A stretch of DNA of 64,000 nt from Cupriavidus necator. GTDB taxonomy: Bacteria > Pseudomonadota > Gammaproteobacteria > Burkholderiales > Burkholderiaceae. The notes under the pieces were generated by a model, which was given only the letters and a program-made list of their open reading frames with translations, was not told where the DNA came from and ran no database searches. The translations under genes were made by a program, and so were the position numbers. This document shows positions 27,925 through 36,806 of this stretch, one piece after another; position 1 is the stretch's first letter; each line of letters begins with the position of its first letter. The stretch is taken from positions 1,984,001 to 2,048,000 of the forward strand of contig CP074390.1 in the NCBI GenBank assembly GCA_022041995.1, given 5' to 3'.

Positions 27925-29208
27925 ATGGACCTGTTTGACCAGGATGGCGAACGTATTCGCTCTCCTTGGTCGATCGTGTTTTCAAGATTGGAAGTAGCTG
28001 TGAACGCGAAACTCGATTTCGACGCTACGAAGCTTTCCGAAGCCCTGAAGTACCAGATCCACGTAGCGATCAACTATTGCCACACACTCGAAAAGCATGA
28101 CGTTCTCTGGATAGAGGTGTTCGGTGACGTGACCGTCGAAGGGCGTGATCAGGTCGAGGTCAAGGATTACAGCGATAGTTTGACCGACGGCCACGAAAAT
28201 TTTTGGAACACGCTTAATAATTGGCTGAAGCCAGATTTTTACCATCAGCAATACGCGAATCTAGTCCTTTTGACGACTCAGGAATTTGGCGAGCGCGCAT
28301 CCCTGAAAGACTGGGAACGGCTGGATCCTGGCGAGCGTCTGGCTGCGCTGGAGACCATTCACGAAGCTGCCGAGGCCCGGTTTGAAAAGGCAAAGCAGTC
28401 CAAGGATGATGATGACAAACGTGAGCCAAACGATGAGGGAGTCGTCGACGGGGGACATGAGCGCAAAAGCGCCGCCCCATCGAAGGTACTAAAGCTTCAG
28501 CGTAAGGTGTTGGCAATAGATACTCGAGAGTCATTGCTGGAAGCCTTGCCAAAGATCAAGATCGTCACGGAACAGCCCGATTTGCTGGGGCTGATTTCTG
28601 CATACAAGACGCACTACCTCAAGGGTATCCAGCCACACCGGATGGACTCCTTTCTGGATGACCTCTTTGGCTTTATGACCAGCGCACTCAAAATCACCGG
28701 AGGCTGGAGATTTACCGCCGCTGAGTTTGACAAGAAATTCGCGGAACTGACCGCCCGATACCTGATCGGTACGTTAAAATTTCCACGTCTGAACAGTGAT
28801 GACGTGGAAATGGAAGCTGCAGAAATGAATGTTCATGATCGCCTTTTTGCCATGAAACTGGATGAAATTGGCGGTGAAGAGTTCATTCTTCAAGCAACTG
28901 CTGACCTACTCCATGCACAACAATACATAGCTGAGTTAGTCAAGGATTGCACCACATCCCAAACGGACATAGAAGACTACAAAAGAAACCAGTTGCGGAT
29001 GCATCGATCCAGCCGGTCGAGTGTCATGGGCAAATGCGATTCTACGTTGACCCATGCCCAGCTACAGACGGCATCCCGAGCCTTCTATGACGAACGTTGC
29101 GGCGAATCTGCAGACCGCTTCAGCACTTACGATTTCACCCCCATTGAATTCCGCAATGGCATTTACCATATGCTAGCCGACGAGGAGCCTAGGGAAAGGC
29201 TGATTTAA
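27925..29208 (+). CDS. ABC-3C system component 1: nuclease-like N-terminus with ABC-3C C-terminal domain
   Basis: 427 residues as it stands. The N-terminal part reads LWIEVFGDVTVEGRDQVEVK, with D68 and E78-V-K80 in PD-(D/E)xK spacing, followed by DYSDSLTDGHENFWNTLNNW, so it is probably a DNA-cutting effector. A charged linker (about 150-190) leads to the helical C-terminal domain that in ABC-3C systems contacts the other components. The last residues (ERLI) come from the inserted IS5 element. Removing both IS elements gives DEEPRSPLKEFHWRLWK and a TGA (31946-31948) that overlaps the next ATG. Assignment rests mainly on operon context with a DUF3732 ATPase. Confidence 0.75.
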   Translation: MDLFDQDGERIRSPWSIVFSRLEVAVNAKLDFDATKLSEALKYQIHVAINYCHTLEKHDVLWIEVFGDVTVEGRDQVEVKDYSDSLTDGHENFWNTLNNWLKPDFYHQQYANLVLLTTQEFGERASLKDWERLDPGERLAALETIHEAAEARFEKAKQSKDDDDKREPNDEGVVDGGHERKSAAPSKVLKLQRKVLAIDTRESLLEALPKIKIVTEQPDLLGLISAYKTHYLKGIQPHRMDSFLDDLFGFMTSALKITGGWRFTAAEFDKKFAELTARYLIGTLKFPRLNSDDVEMEAAEMNVHDRLFAMKLDEIGGEEFILQATADLLHAQQYIAELVKDCTTSQTDIEDYKRNQLRMHRSSRSSVMGKCDSTLTHAQLQTASRAFYDERCGESADRFSTYDFTPIEFRNGIYHMLADEEPRERLI

Positions 29209-30429
29209 TCGACGAGAGTGTCGACGTTGAGCAGCTGTGAAGCGTTGATAGACTAAGGACGACCAGCGAGCTACGCCGATGCAACAAATCAGTTTTGCTA
29301 GTGCCGAGTATCTGGGAAAGAAGCGCGTTACGCGGCGCGAGAAATTTCTGGGTGAGATGGAGCAGGTGGTGCCCTGGGCTCGATTGCTGGAGGCACTGGA
29401 GCCGTACTACCCCAAGGGCAAACGAGGGCGCCCGCCCATTGGCCTGGAACGCATGCTGCGGCTGTACTTTGTGCAGCAGTGGTATGGCTTGTCCGACGAG
29501 GCCCTTGAAGATGCCGTCAGCGACAGCGCGGCCATCCGCAATTTTGTCGGTGTTGACTTGGGACATGAGGAAGCGCCGGACGCCACCACGGTGCTCAAGT
29601 TTCGCCGCCTGCTCGAGAAGCACAAGCTTACCGCCGTGCTGTTTGAGCAGATCAACGCCCACCTGCGCGAGCGAGGCCTGATGATGCGCGAGGGCACGAT
29701 GGTGGACGCCACCATCATCAATGCGCCGACTTCGACAAAGAACCGAGACAAGGCGCGTGACCCTGAAATGCATCAAACGAAGAAGCGCAATCAGTGGTAC
29801 CACGGCATGAAGGCGCATGTGGGTGCCGATGCTGAATCGGGCTTGGTGCACAGCACTCACTACACCGCGGCCAACGAGTCTGACGTGGCGCACACCCATG
29901 AGGTGCTGCACGGGCAAGAGGATGACGTCATTCTTGATGCGGGCTACACCGGCGTGCACAGGCGCGACGAGATCTTGAAGGCGCAAGCAGAGGGCGCCAT
30001 CAAGGCGGATGTTCGGTGGTCGGTGGCTATGAAGCGCTCCAGGCTCAAGGGCATGACCGAAGGGCCGCTGAAGCAATTGACGCAGGCCTTGGAGAAGGTC
30101 AAGGCGCAAATTCGTGCCCGGGTTGAACATCCGTTTCATGTGGTGAAGAATCTGTTCAAGCACAAGAAGGCTCGCTACAGGGGATTGGCCAAAAACGGTG
30201 CGCAGTGCGACACCTTGTTTGCGCTGGCCAATCTGGTGATTGCAAAGAAAGCGTTGCTGCAATCAATGGACAATTCCGTCTGCAAGGCGGCATAAGGCGT
30301 GAAACCCGGGGCAAAAGCCCCAAAAAATGAAAATTTCCAACTGGCAAGCCGTCAAATCTGCTGTTGGTTGACAAAAAAATCGGCATCACACTGGCAACGC
30401 TGCGCGCTGACGCTTTGTTCAGCGATTCC
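29193..30429 (+). mobile_element. IS5-family insertion sequence (IS5 subgroup)
   Basis: 1237 bp. Ends GGAAAGGCTGA and TCAGCGATTCC are imperfect inverted repeats. The 4-bp target copy CTAG is at 29189-29192 and 30430-30433, as expected for the IS5 subgroup. Inserted near the 3' end of ABC-3C gene 1; its right target copy is shared with the next element. Confidence 0.92.
29279..30295 (+). CDS. IS5-family transposase (IS5 subgroup)
   Basis: A 338-residue DDE transposase, apparently intact. The N-terminal DUF772 region reads GRPPIGLERMLRLYFVQQWY and GLSDEALEDAVSDSAAIRNF. MVDATIINAPTS gives the first Asp, DVILDAGYTGVHRRDE the second, and ARVEHPFHVVKNLF the Glu. The KRNQWYHGMKAHVGAD segment is also typical. 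Confidence 0.94.
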   Translation: MQQISFASAEYLGKKRVTRREKFLGEMEQVVPWARLLEALEPYYPKGKRGRPPIGLERMLRLYFVQQWYGLSDEALEDAVSDSAAIRNFVGVDLGHEEAPDATTVLKFRRLLEKHKLTAVLFEQINAHLRERGLMMREGTMVDATIINAPTSTKNRDKARDPEMHQTKKRNQWYHGMKAHVGADAESGLVHSTHYTAANESDVAHTHEVLHGQEDDVILDAGYTGVHRRDEILKAQAEGAIKADVRWSVAMKRSRLKGMTEGPLKQLTQALEKVKAQIRARVEHPFHVVKNLFKHKKARYRGLAKNGAQCDTLFALANLVIAKKALLQSMDNSVCKAA

Positions 30430-30433
30430 CTAG

Positions 30434-31904
30434 CCTTACTGTGTCACAAGAGAAGTCGTTTGTTTGGCCTCCGACAGCACGGACACATGGCGAGTCTACC
30501 AATCAAGAGAATGCTGAGTTGGTGGCGGATCGTGGTGATTGAATCAGCCACGTGTCGCTGGGCGCGCTGGGCTGCCCCGCGGGATGTAATCTGCGGAAAG
30601 CGCAGGCGTTTGGCGTGCAATGAAGTTTTTTTTGGCGCCGACTAAATCGCCGGTGGTAATACGTTCAGAGACCAGGAATCCATAGGCGGCTATGCTCAGC
30701 GCGGCATGGTGGTGAAAGCCCCGCCACCCTCGGCCTTCGTAATGGCCGAGACCCAACTCCTGCTTCAAGTCCTGGTAGTCGCGCTCGATGCGCCAACGCA
30801 TGTGCGCCTGGGCGACCAATTCATCCAGCGCAATATCGGCCGGGAGGGTGGATAGGAAGTACTTCAATGGGTCAGTGTCCCCAGTGGGCCACTCGATTAG
30901 CAGCCACTGCTCGGGGCGCAGACGCGCCTTGCCACTATTACCGCCTGCGTGACGCACACGTACGGCGGCAAAGCGCCCACTGAGCGTTTCGTTTGAGCCT
31001 TCGCGCCAGCTAATCGTCTGGAATGCGGTAGGCGGCAGGGAATGCGCCAGTTCCTTGACGCTTATCGGCTGTCGATTGCGAGTGCGCCGCGGCATCACCG
31101 GCGGGCGGCCGATGCCGCTATATGGCTTCGGCGGCAACGGCTCCACCCCCGGTGGCCAGACCACGACCGCCGACGTGATACCCACCACATACCGCATGCC
31201 CAGATCACTCAGACGCTGGCGAAATGCGTTGTCCACCCCGTAGCCGGCATCCGCCAACACGCAATACTTTGGCGCGCCGGCGGCCAACAGCGATTCGAGC
31301 TGTTGCAGAGCAATCTCGGTCTTCGTTGTGAACCTCACCTCGTCGGGAATTCCAGCCTTCTCACGCCGCTCAGTATCTTCCGCCCATTCCCGCGGTAGAT
31401 AGAGCTGGTAGGCTACAGGCACACTCGCCTGCTCACAGGCCAGAGACACACTGACCGCAACTTGGCAGTTGTCCTGCTTACCCAGCACCCCACAATACTG
31501 ACGCGCGACCCCAACCGAATGTTTGCCCTTCTTTGGGAAGCCTGTGTCGTCAATGATCCAGAAGCCACCGGTCGAGAGATCCATCTTGGGCACTACCCAC
31601 TGACTGACCCGGCGCAGCATCTCCTCATCGGACCAGTCGGCCTTGGCGACAAAGTGGTGCAGTGCCTGGTGCCGGGCGCTAGCGTGCAGCGGATCGACTC
31701 CAGCTGCCATCGGCTCCACACTCTTACGCGATAGCGGCAGCATCAGACCTGTGCAGTAGCCCTTGAGCCCAGCATGGCGGTCCGCATGCCCCAGTCCCGC
31801 CGCTAAATGTTCCATGTATTGCTCAAATCGCTCGCTCGCGCTCATCGCTCTTCATGAACTGTGCCAAGAAGTTTATAGTATGGCACATTTATGACACAGT
31901 AAGA
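30434..31904 (-). mobile_element. IS701-like insertion sequence
   Basis: 1471 bp with near-perfect inverted ends (CTTACTGTGTCA at left, TGACACAGTAAG at right, one outer base differing). The 4-bp duplication is CTAG at 30430-30433 and 31905-31908, so it abuts the IS5 element with a single CTAG between them. Confidence 0.9.
30544..31845 (-). CDS. IS701-family transposase
   Basis: A 433-residue transposase. GGFWIIDDTGFPKKGKHSVG and ARQYCGVLGKQDNCQVAVSV are hallmark segments of the IS701 group, and KYCVLADAGYGVDNAFR and RWRIERDYQDLKQELGLGHY complete the DDE-like core. The protein seems intact and is transcribed against the ABC-3C operon. Confidence 0.93.
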   Translation of the reverse strand: MSASERFEQYMEHLAAGLGHADRHAGLKGYCTGLMLPLSRKSVEPMAAGVDPLHASARHQALHHFVAKADWSDEEMLRRVSQWVVPKMDLSTGGFWIIDDTGFPKKGKHSVGVARQYCGVLGKQDNCQVAVSVSLACEQASVPVAYQLYLPREWAEDTERREKAGIPDEVRFTTKTEIALQQLESLLAAGAPKYCVLADAGYGVDNAFRQRLSDLGMRYVVGITSAVVVWPPGVEPLPPKPYSGIGRPPVMPRRTRNRQPISVKELAHSLPPTAFQTISWREGSNETLSGRFAAVRVRHAGGNSGKARLRPEQWLLIEWPTGDTDPLKYFLSTLPADIALDELVAQAHMRWRIERDYQDLKQELGLGHYEGRGWRGFHHHAALSIAAYGFLVSERITTGDLVGAKKNFIARQTPALSADYIPRGSPARPATRG

Positions 31905-31944
31905 CTAGAAGCCCCCTCAAGGAGTTCCACTGGAGGCTCTGGAA

Positions 31945-32392
31945 ATGACTGCCGGCCCTATTGAACACCTTTTCACCCTTCAACGATCTCCCATTGCACT
32001 GGCCCCAGTCATCCATCAGTTCTTCGCAAGCTCCCGGCCTCGCGAACGAGATTTGTTGCTTAGCTACCTGGTGCTTCCCATGGTGCTGTTTCCCGCCATG
32101 CAGTCGTACCTTCTTACCGTAAGGAAAACGAGCAACCTACGCACTCTCTGTAAAGAACAGTCCAGGCTTGTGGGGCTTACCCGTAACGCTCAGGAGTCAC
32201 GCTGCGCTGCTCATCCTCAATGCAGAGCAAAGCATTGAAATCACAAATGACTTGACGGTGAAATCGGTAGGCGATGTCAGAGTCGCTAATGCCAATCCGA
32301 AACAACTCGAAGCCGCTCGCCGGCTGTCTATGGTCTGCGCTGAAGTGGACGTCGTTTCCATCTACAGAATGTTAGGATTCAAGTCGCTATGA
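31945..32392 (+). pseudogene. ABC-3C middle component, one-base frameshift
   Basis: Begins MTAGPIEHLFTLQRSPIALA at ATG 31945 and originally overlapped the gene-1 stop by ATGA. It breaks at the GGGG run 32172-32175. Deleting one G gives SRLVGLPVTLRSHAALLILN and then AEQSIEITNDLTVKSVGD to the stop at 32392, 148 residues in total. Size, helical character and place between the nuclease and the DUF3732 ATPase fit the ABC-3C middle component. The stop overlaps the ATPase start by ATGA. If the shift is real, the protein ends in an unrelated tail at 32238. Confidence 0.72.
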
Positions 32393-34395
32393 AATGCTTT
32401 TTGCGGTACATCGGCGTTGTGGATACCCAAGAGAAGCTTCACCACGTGCGCTTGGAGCCTGGGCTCAACATCATCACTGGTAAGTCCTCCACGGGTAAAA
32501 GTGCGATTCTCGAAATTTTCGATTACTGCCTAGGCAGTACAGAAGATACGATTCCCGTCGGAAAGATCACTGAGCGAGCTGAGACCTTCTTCATCGCACT
32601 GCAATTTCCCCGCTACCTTCTCGTGGCTGCACGGAAGCAAAAATCCGATCGCTGCTTTCTGCTAGAGGTGCATGGTACCGATGCAGATCAGTTGCTGAAA
32701 TTTATCGAGAGGCCAAAAGCATTTTTTGATTCCAAATACTACATGCCGCTTTCCGATTTTAAGAAAAGCCTCGGGCGGTATTTTGCAATCACCTTAGAAA
32801 ATGTTGATGAAGATCCGTTCCTCAAAGCATCTGGCCGTAAAAAATCTGCAACCCCGTCGGTTCGAAGTTTTTCGTCCTTCATGCTTCAGCACCAGAATCT
32901 CATAGCGAACAAGCATGCAATTTTCTATCGTTTCGACGAGAAGGAGAAGCGCGACCAAGCGATAAATCATTTCAAAATCCTCATGGGCCTCGTGGACGAG
33001 ATATATTTCGACATCCATAAGGAACACGAGATCGCGAAATACGAGCTCAAGAAAATACAGTCGCAGATCCCCAAGCAGGTGCAGCGTAAAGAGGCGGCCA
33101 TTTCCCGCTACAATCGCTATCTAGCCGAATTCAAAAGCTTGGCGGGACATCCGCTTGTAGATGCCACAGCCGAGGAAATCTACGCGAAGCCAAAGCTTTT
33201 TCTGAAAGTTATCTCCGGACGATCCGTCAAAATCGACGTGCTTTCGGATCAAGTGGAAGTACGCCGGGCAGAACTTCAAGCGCAGCGATCCGACTCGCTT
33301 ATGAGCAAACGCAAGCTTCAGGGCCAAATGAGATTGATCAATGAATCCCTCACCTCGGCCACTCAGTTTAGCTTGGGCATGACGGCGGAGAGTCTTCCCA
33401 CCTCCACGGTGCTATCTGAGGATGCGCACTGCCCCCTGTGCGAGGCTCAAACTTCAGCCCCCGCCGTCGAAGCCAACAGGCTTGTAGGCGCCATTGAGTG
33501 GCTGAACGCGGAGCTCAAACTCTCTTCTTATGCCCGAGAGAGCTTCGCCGGCGAGCGCCGCAAGATACAAGAAGAGCTCGACGCTGTGAATGAGCAGCTT
33601 CGTCGCATTCAAGCCGACATCCGGCCGCTCGATGAAGAGATCGAGAAGCTCAAAACCTCAAAATCAATTGATGAGCAGGCGACAAAGGCGAAGCTCCGAC
33701 TAGAGATCGCCATCCAGGATCAGTTAGACAAGCCTGAATCGGAACTATCTGAGCAAGAAGAGCTTTGGCTAAAAGAGGTAGAACGGCTCGCCGGACTGCT
33801 CGCCCAGTACGACATTAAGGACAAGCTCCACATACTGAGCCAAGACATCGATGCCAAAATGTGCGAATTGGGCGATCGCTTCGACTTTGAGGAAACGTAC
33901 AAACCTTCGGCCCTTCGTTTCGACGTAGAGACGTTCGATCTGTGGTACCAGCAGGACGCTAAAACGCGCGTGTATCTGCGATCAATGGGAAGCGGTGCGA
34001 ATTGGTTGTACTCGCATCTGGCACTCTTCATGGCATTGCACTACCAGTTTGCCGCGCGTTCAGCGAGTGGGTGCAAAATTCCGCCCATCCTCTTCCTGGA
34101 TCAACCGACCCAAGTCTACTTCCCCGCTTCTCTAGATGATGCGGATGAATTTGACGCTGAGGTGCTCGCAAAACAAGCCAAACGCGAAAACGACGTCGAC
34201 GACGACATGAACGCGGTGAACAACATGTTCACCCAACTGGCGAAATTCTGCGCGGATACTGGCAAGACTACCGGGGTAACTCCCCAGGTCATCGTCTCGG
34301 ATCACGCTGATAAGCTCATTCTCGGCGAGGGATATAAGTTTCAGGATTACGTTCGCGCGACTTGGCGGACGCGTGGCTTCATTGTGGGGGATTGA
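32389..34395 (+). CDS. DUF3732 ABC/SMC-like ATPase of an ABC-3C system
   Basis: 668 residues. Walker A GKSSTGKS is at 31-38. Long coiled-coil segments (about 210-320 and 360-470) flank HCPLC near residue 348, which resembles a Rad50-type zinc hook. Near residue 533 MGSGANWLYSHLALFMALH resembles the ABC signature region, and ILFLDQPTQVYFP near 568 is the Walker B/D-loop. This is the ATPase of ABC-3C systems, thought to sense DNA or invading structures and activate the effector. It appears intact and starts by ATGA overlap with the middle component. Confidence 0.88.
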   Translation: MKCFLRYIGVVDTQEKLHHVRLEPGLNIITGKSSTGKSAILEIFDYCLGSTEDTIPVGKITERAETFFIALQFPRYLLVAARKQKSDRCFLLEVHGTDADQLLKFIERPKAFFDSKYYMPLSDFKKSLGRYFAITLENVDEDPFLKASGRKKSATPSVRSFSSFMLQHQNLIANKHAIFYRFDEKEKRDQAINHFKILMGLVDEIYFDIHKEHEIAKYELKKIQSQIPKQVQRKEAAISRYNRYLAEFKSLAGHPLVDATAEEIYAKPKLFLKVISGRSVKIDVLSDQVEVRRAELQAQRSDSLMSKRKLQGQMRLINESLTSATQFSLGMTAESLPTSTVLSEDAHCPLCEAQTSAPAVEANRLVGAIEWLNAELKLSSYARESFAGERRKIQEELDAVNEQLRRIQADIRPLDEEIEKLKTSKSIDEQATKAKLRLEIAIQDQLDKPESELSEQEELWLKEVERLAGLLAQYDIKDKLHILSQDIDAKMCELGDRFDFEETYKPSALRFDVETFDLWYQQDAKTRVYLRSMGSGANWLYSHLALFMALHYQFAARSASGCKIPPILFLDQPTQVYFPASLDDADEFDAEVLAKQAKRENDVDDDMNAVNNMFTQLAKFCADTGKTTGVTPQVIVSDHADKLILGEGYKFQDYVRATWRTRGFIVGD

Positions 34396-34791
34396 TATGG
34401 GCCTTGGGAGGCCGCTCCCACTGCTTGGCTTGTTGTATCGGGGGTAATGCAGGCTTAAGGCAGGGGCGATAACCGCTTTCAGCCCTGGAGGTCGTTCGCT
34501 ATACGATGGCCGACGGTCCGCGTCCATGAAGCAACATTCGTCGTCGCCTATCGAACGGTCGTTTTCTGTTGCGGAGTCTACGTCCGAACGTCCCAGCCAA
34601 GAGAGGTGCGCATGTCCCTTCCTGGCCGGAGGCGGCCATCCGCGAGGCGCCGGCGCGGCCGCGAATGCCGTAACGACAATTCTGCGTCAACCGGCTAGGC
34701 ATGGGTGGAGGGCCTAGTTGGCCGATTAGCAGACTTTCGTCACTGCGAGCCGCACGCTGATTATGTGGAAATTCTGAGCCCGGTCCGAGAA
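34396..34791. other. Intergenic stretch after the ABC-3C operon
   Basis: No gene seen. 34548-34640 (TCGAACGGTCG, GTTGCGGAGT, CATGTCCCTTCCTGGCCGG) is a divergent third copy of the intergenic repeat found at 12345 and 19288. Confidence 0.4.
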
Positions 34792-35076
34792 TCAGGGCGC
34801 CGGATTTACAGCCGCAGCGTCGACTGCGAGAGCATCCGGAACATCAACCTGCCTGACCCCGATGCTTCGGACAGCCAGTAGAGCGCCTGGAAATGCAGCA
34901 CCATTAAGGTCGTCCTGGCGAATATTTGTGCCGTGAACGTGAAAATTCACAGTCAGGCTCCACAGCCCGCGGTGGATGCCGTGGTGTCGAAGCAGGATGG
35001 TAGTGAGCTCCAGCGGGCTGTTCTCAAAGGTGGCTAGCGGCATGGTGGAGACCTGTAAGCGCTCGGGAGCGAGCAA
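34792..35076 (-). CDS. Hypothetical protein
   Basis: 94 residues, MLAPERLQVSTMPLATFENS to DALAVDAAAVNPAP. No family recognised. It has balanced, protein-like composition with HHGIHRGLWSLTVNFHVHG in the middle and no membrane segment. It starts 9 bases after the stop of the gene at 35086-35451 on the same strand, so the two are probably cotranscribed. Confidence 0.5.
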   Translation of the reverse strand: MLAPERLQVSTMPLATFENSPLELTTILLRHHGIHRGLWSLTVNFHVHGTNIRQDDLNGAAFPGALLAVRSIGVRQVDVPDALAVDAAAVNPAP

Positions 35077-35085
35077 GTCCCTGCG

Positions 35086-35451
35086 TTACGCGCGTTCTTG
35101 GACTTCGGTTGCCTCCGCCCATGGGTCGTCGCTGTGAAGCAGCGCAAAATCATCGGGGAACAGCCCGCGAAAGGGCGGGGGGTATTGAAATGCCAGCACC
35201 GGTTCGAGTTTTTGCTGGTCGGTTACAACAAACACCTCAATGAGACGGCGTTGGCCGATGTAGTCCCGGGCATGAACGTAGTAGTACCTGACGTCCTGCC
35301 AGACCAACGATTCAGCAATGTAGGGCCCGACGATCCCTGGGATCAGGCTGAAGGCCTTGAATTGCTCCAACGCCTGGTTGACATACTCGGCTTCGGATAA
35401 CTCAGGTCCCATGGCCGCTGCCATGAGCCTCAGACGTCGGGCTTTCGTCAT
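35086..35451 (-). CDS. Hypothetical protein
   Basis: 121 residues beginning MTKARRLRLMAAAMGPELSE. Acidic C-terminus (LLHSDDPWAEATEVQERA), aromatic centre (ESLVWQDVRYYYVHARDYIG). Soluble, no known motif. It forms a tight pair with the 94-residue gene that follows. No functional call is possible. Confidence 0.5.
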   Translation of the reverse strand: MTKARRLRLMAAAMGPELSEAEYVNQALEQFKAFSLIPGIVGPYIAESLVWQDVRYYYVHARDYIGQRRLIEVFVVTDQQKLEPVLAFQYPPPFRGLFPDDFALLHSDDPWAEATEVQERA

Positions 35452-35699
35452 ATCGTGATGTAAGGCGCCGTTGGAAAACCGCTTTCATTATTACGGCGAC
35501 ACCCTGACGTGACAAGCCCACACGCCCGGGAGATGGGTTCTCTGGCTCGAAGGGCGGCGGCTCGGCCGCTACACTGTCAGCTTCTCGGCGCCAATGCGCT
35601 TGGTGCGGCAGATGCGTTGAGGGGGGCTGCGAGTTGTTGGGCGAATCGGGCAAATCGCTGAGTCGACATGCTCAGCCTCAATCACTCGGGTGCAAACTT

Positions 35700-36584
35700 T
35701 CAAGCGACTTTGCGACCGTGGCGCATCCATCGTTGCATTGCCAGACGATCGGTGGTGTCGAGATACTGGGAGACCCGATCGAGCAACCGCAAGTCAATGC
35801 CAGCCGAATCCGCCAGCTTCTTCGCCAAGTGCAAATCCTTGCTAACGACATTGTGAAGCGAAGCGAATGCAGCTTCGGATCGAGCCCATGCAGCGTATTG
35901 GCTTCGGCCGATCCCGGCATCCTCTGTAAGAAAGTTGCGTCCGGTACTGACGTTCAGGATGGGCGCCAGGCTCTCAAAGCTGACGCCGTAGCGTTCCGCA
36001 AGGTCCATAGCTTCAGCCGTCAGGAACATGTTTGCGATACAAAGCATGTTGTTGATGACTTTCACAACCTCGCCAGAGCCAAGGGCCCCACAGTGGAAGA
36101 TGTTGTTTCCCATCGATCTCATCAACGGCATGACAGCAGCCACATCTTCTGGGGCGCCCCCCATCATGACCGTCAGAGTAGCTTGCTCTGCGCCGACGAT
36201 CCCGCCGCTGACAGGCGCATCGATGAGGCGCGCGCCGGATGCTTGCAAGCCAGCGCAGAGGGTCTGAAGCGTATCAGGTAACGTCGTGCTCATGATGCAA
36301 ACGACTGGCTGGTGCCCCGTCGGGATTGCGTCCGCAAGTCCGCCCGTCCCGAGCACCGATTCCAGGATCTGGGCGTCGTTGGCAAGCAGGACGACGATCG
36401 CATCCGCAGAGGCGCAATCCGCGACCGAGGTTGTCACGCGCGTCCCCTCGCCCGAAAAGGCGTCGAGTACGGCCTGATTCCGATCGCAGATTATGAGATC
36501 GAATCCTGCCCGACGCGCACAGCGAGCCATGGGCGCACCCATGCTTCCCGCGCCGATAAAAGCCACCTTCATTATTTCCTTCAT
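35700..36584 (-). CDS. 3-hydroxyisobutyrate dehydrogenase-family NAD(P)-dependent oxidoreductase
   Basis: 294 residues from ATG 36584, behind GAAGGAGATGAC. VAFIGAGSMGAPMA is the Rossmann loop, RLIDAPVSGGIVGAEQATL the substrate-binding signature, and SGEVVKVINNMLCIAN carries the catalytic lysine with its Asn. The C-terminal helical domain (STGRNFLTED, SKDLHLAKKLAD) is complete. Family enzymes oxidise beta-hydroxyacids. The neighbouring GntP permease on the same strand could import such an acid. Confidence 0.88.
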   Translation of the reverse strand: MKEIMKVAFIGAGSMGAPMARCARRAGFDLIICDRNQAVLDAFSGEGTRVTTSVADCASADAIVVLLANDAQILESVLGTGGLADAIPTGHQPVVCIMSTTLPDTLQTLCAGLQASGARLIDAPVSGGIVGAEQATLTVMMGGAPEDVAAVMPLMRSMGNNIFHCGALGSGEVVKVINNMLCIANMFLTAEAMDLAERYGVSFESLAPILNVSTGRNFLTEDAGIGRSQYAAWARSEAAFASLHNVVSKDLHLAKKLADSAGIDLRLLDRVSQYLDTTDRLAMQRWMRHGRKVA

Positions 36585-36806
36585 GTCATCTCCTTCAGAA
36601 TGGCTGGCTCCGTGCCATCAGGCTGAAGAGCGCTGCGAGAAAACTGGTGCATGCCCTTCTTGCAGAGAGGACAGCCCGAAAATCGGCACGGCCTGACGCA
36701 GCCAGTTATTCAACGCATATGTGGTCCAGCGGATTGCTGATGGTGCGCCGGATACGTGCTTTGCCGCTACGTGCACCGCCCGAAACGCCGCAAATGGAAT
36801 CAGCCA

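Noticed and set aside
30305..30330. GGGGC-AAAA-GCCCC hairpin followed by AAAAAA, as a terminator
   Set aside because: The run is A on the transposase strand, so it cannot serve as a T-tract there, and no gene on the other strand ends at this point.
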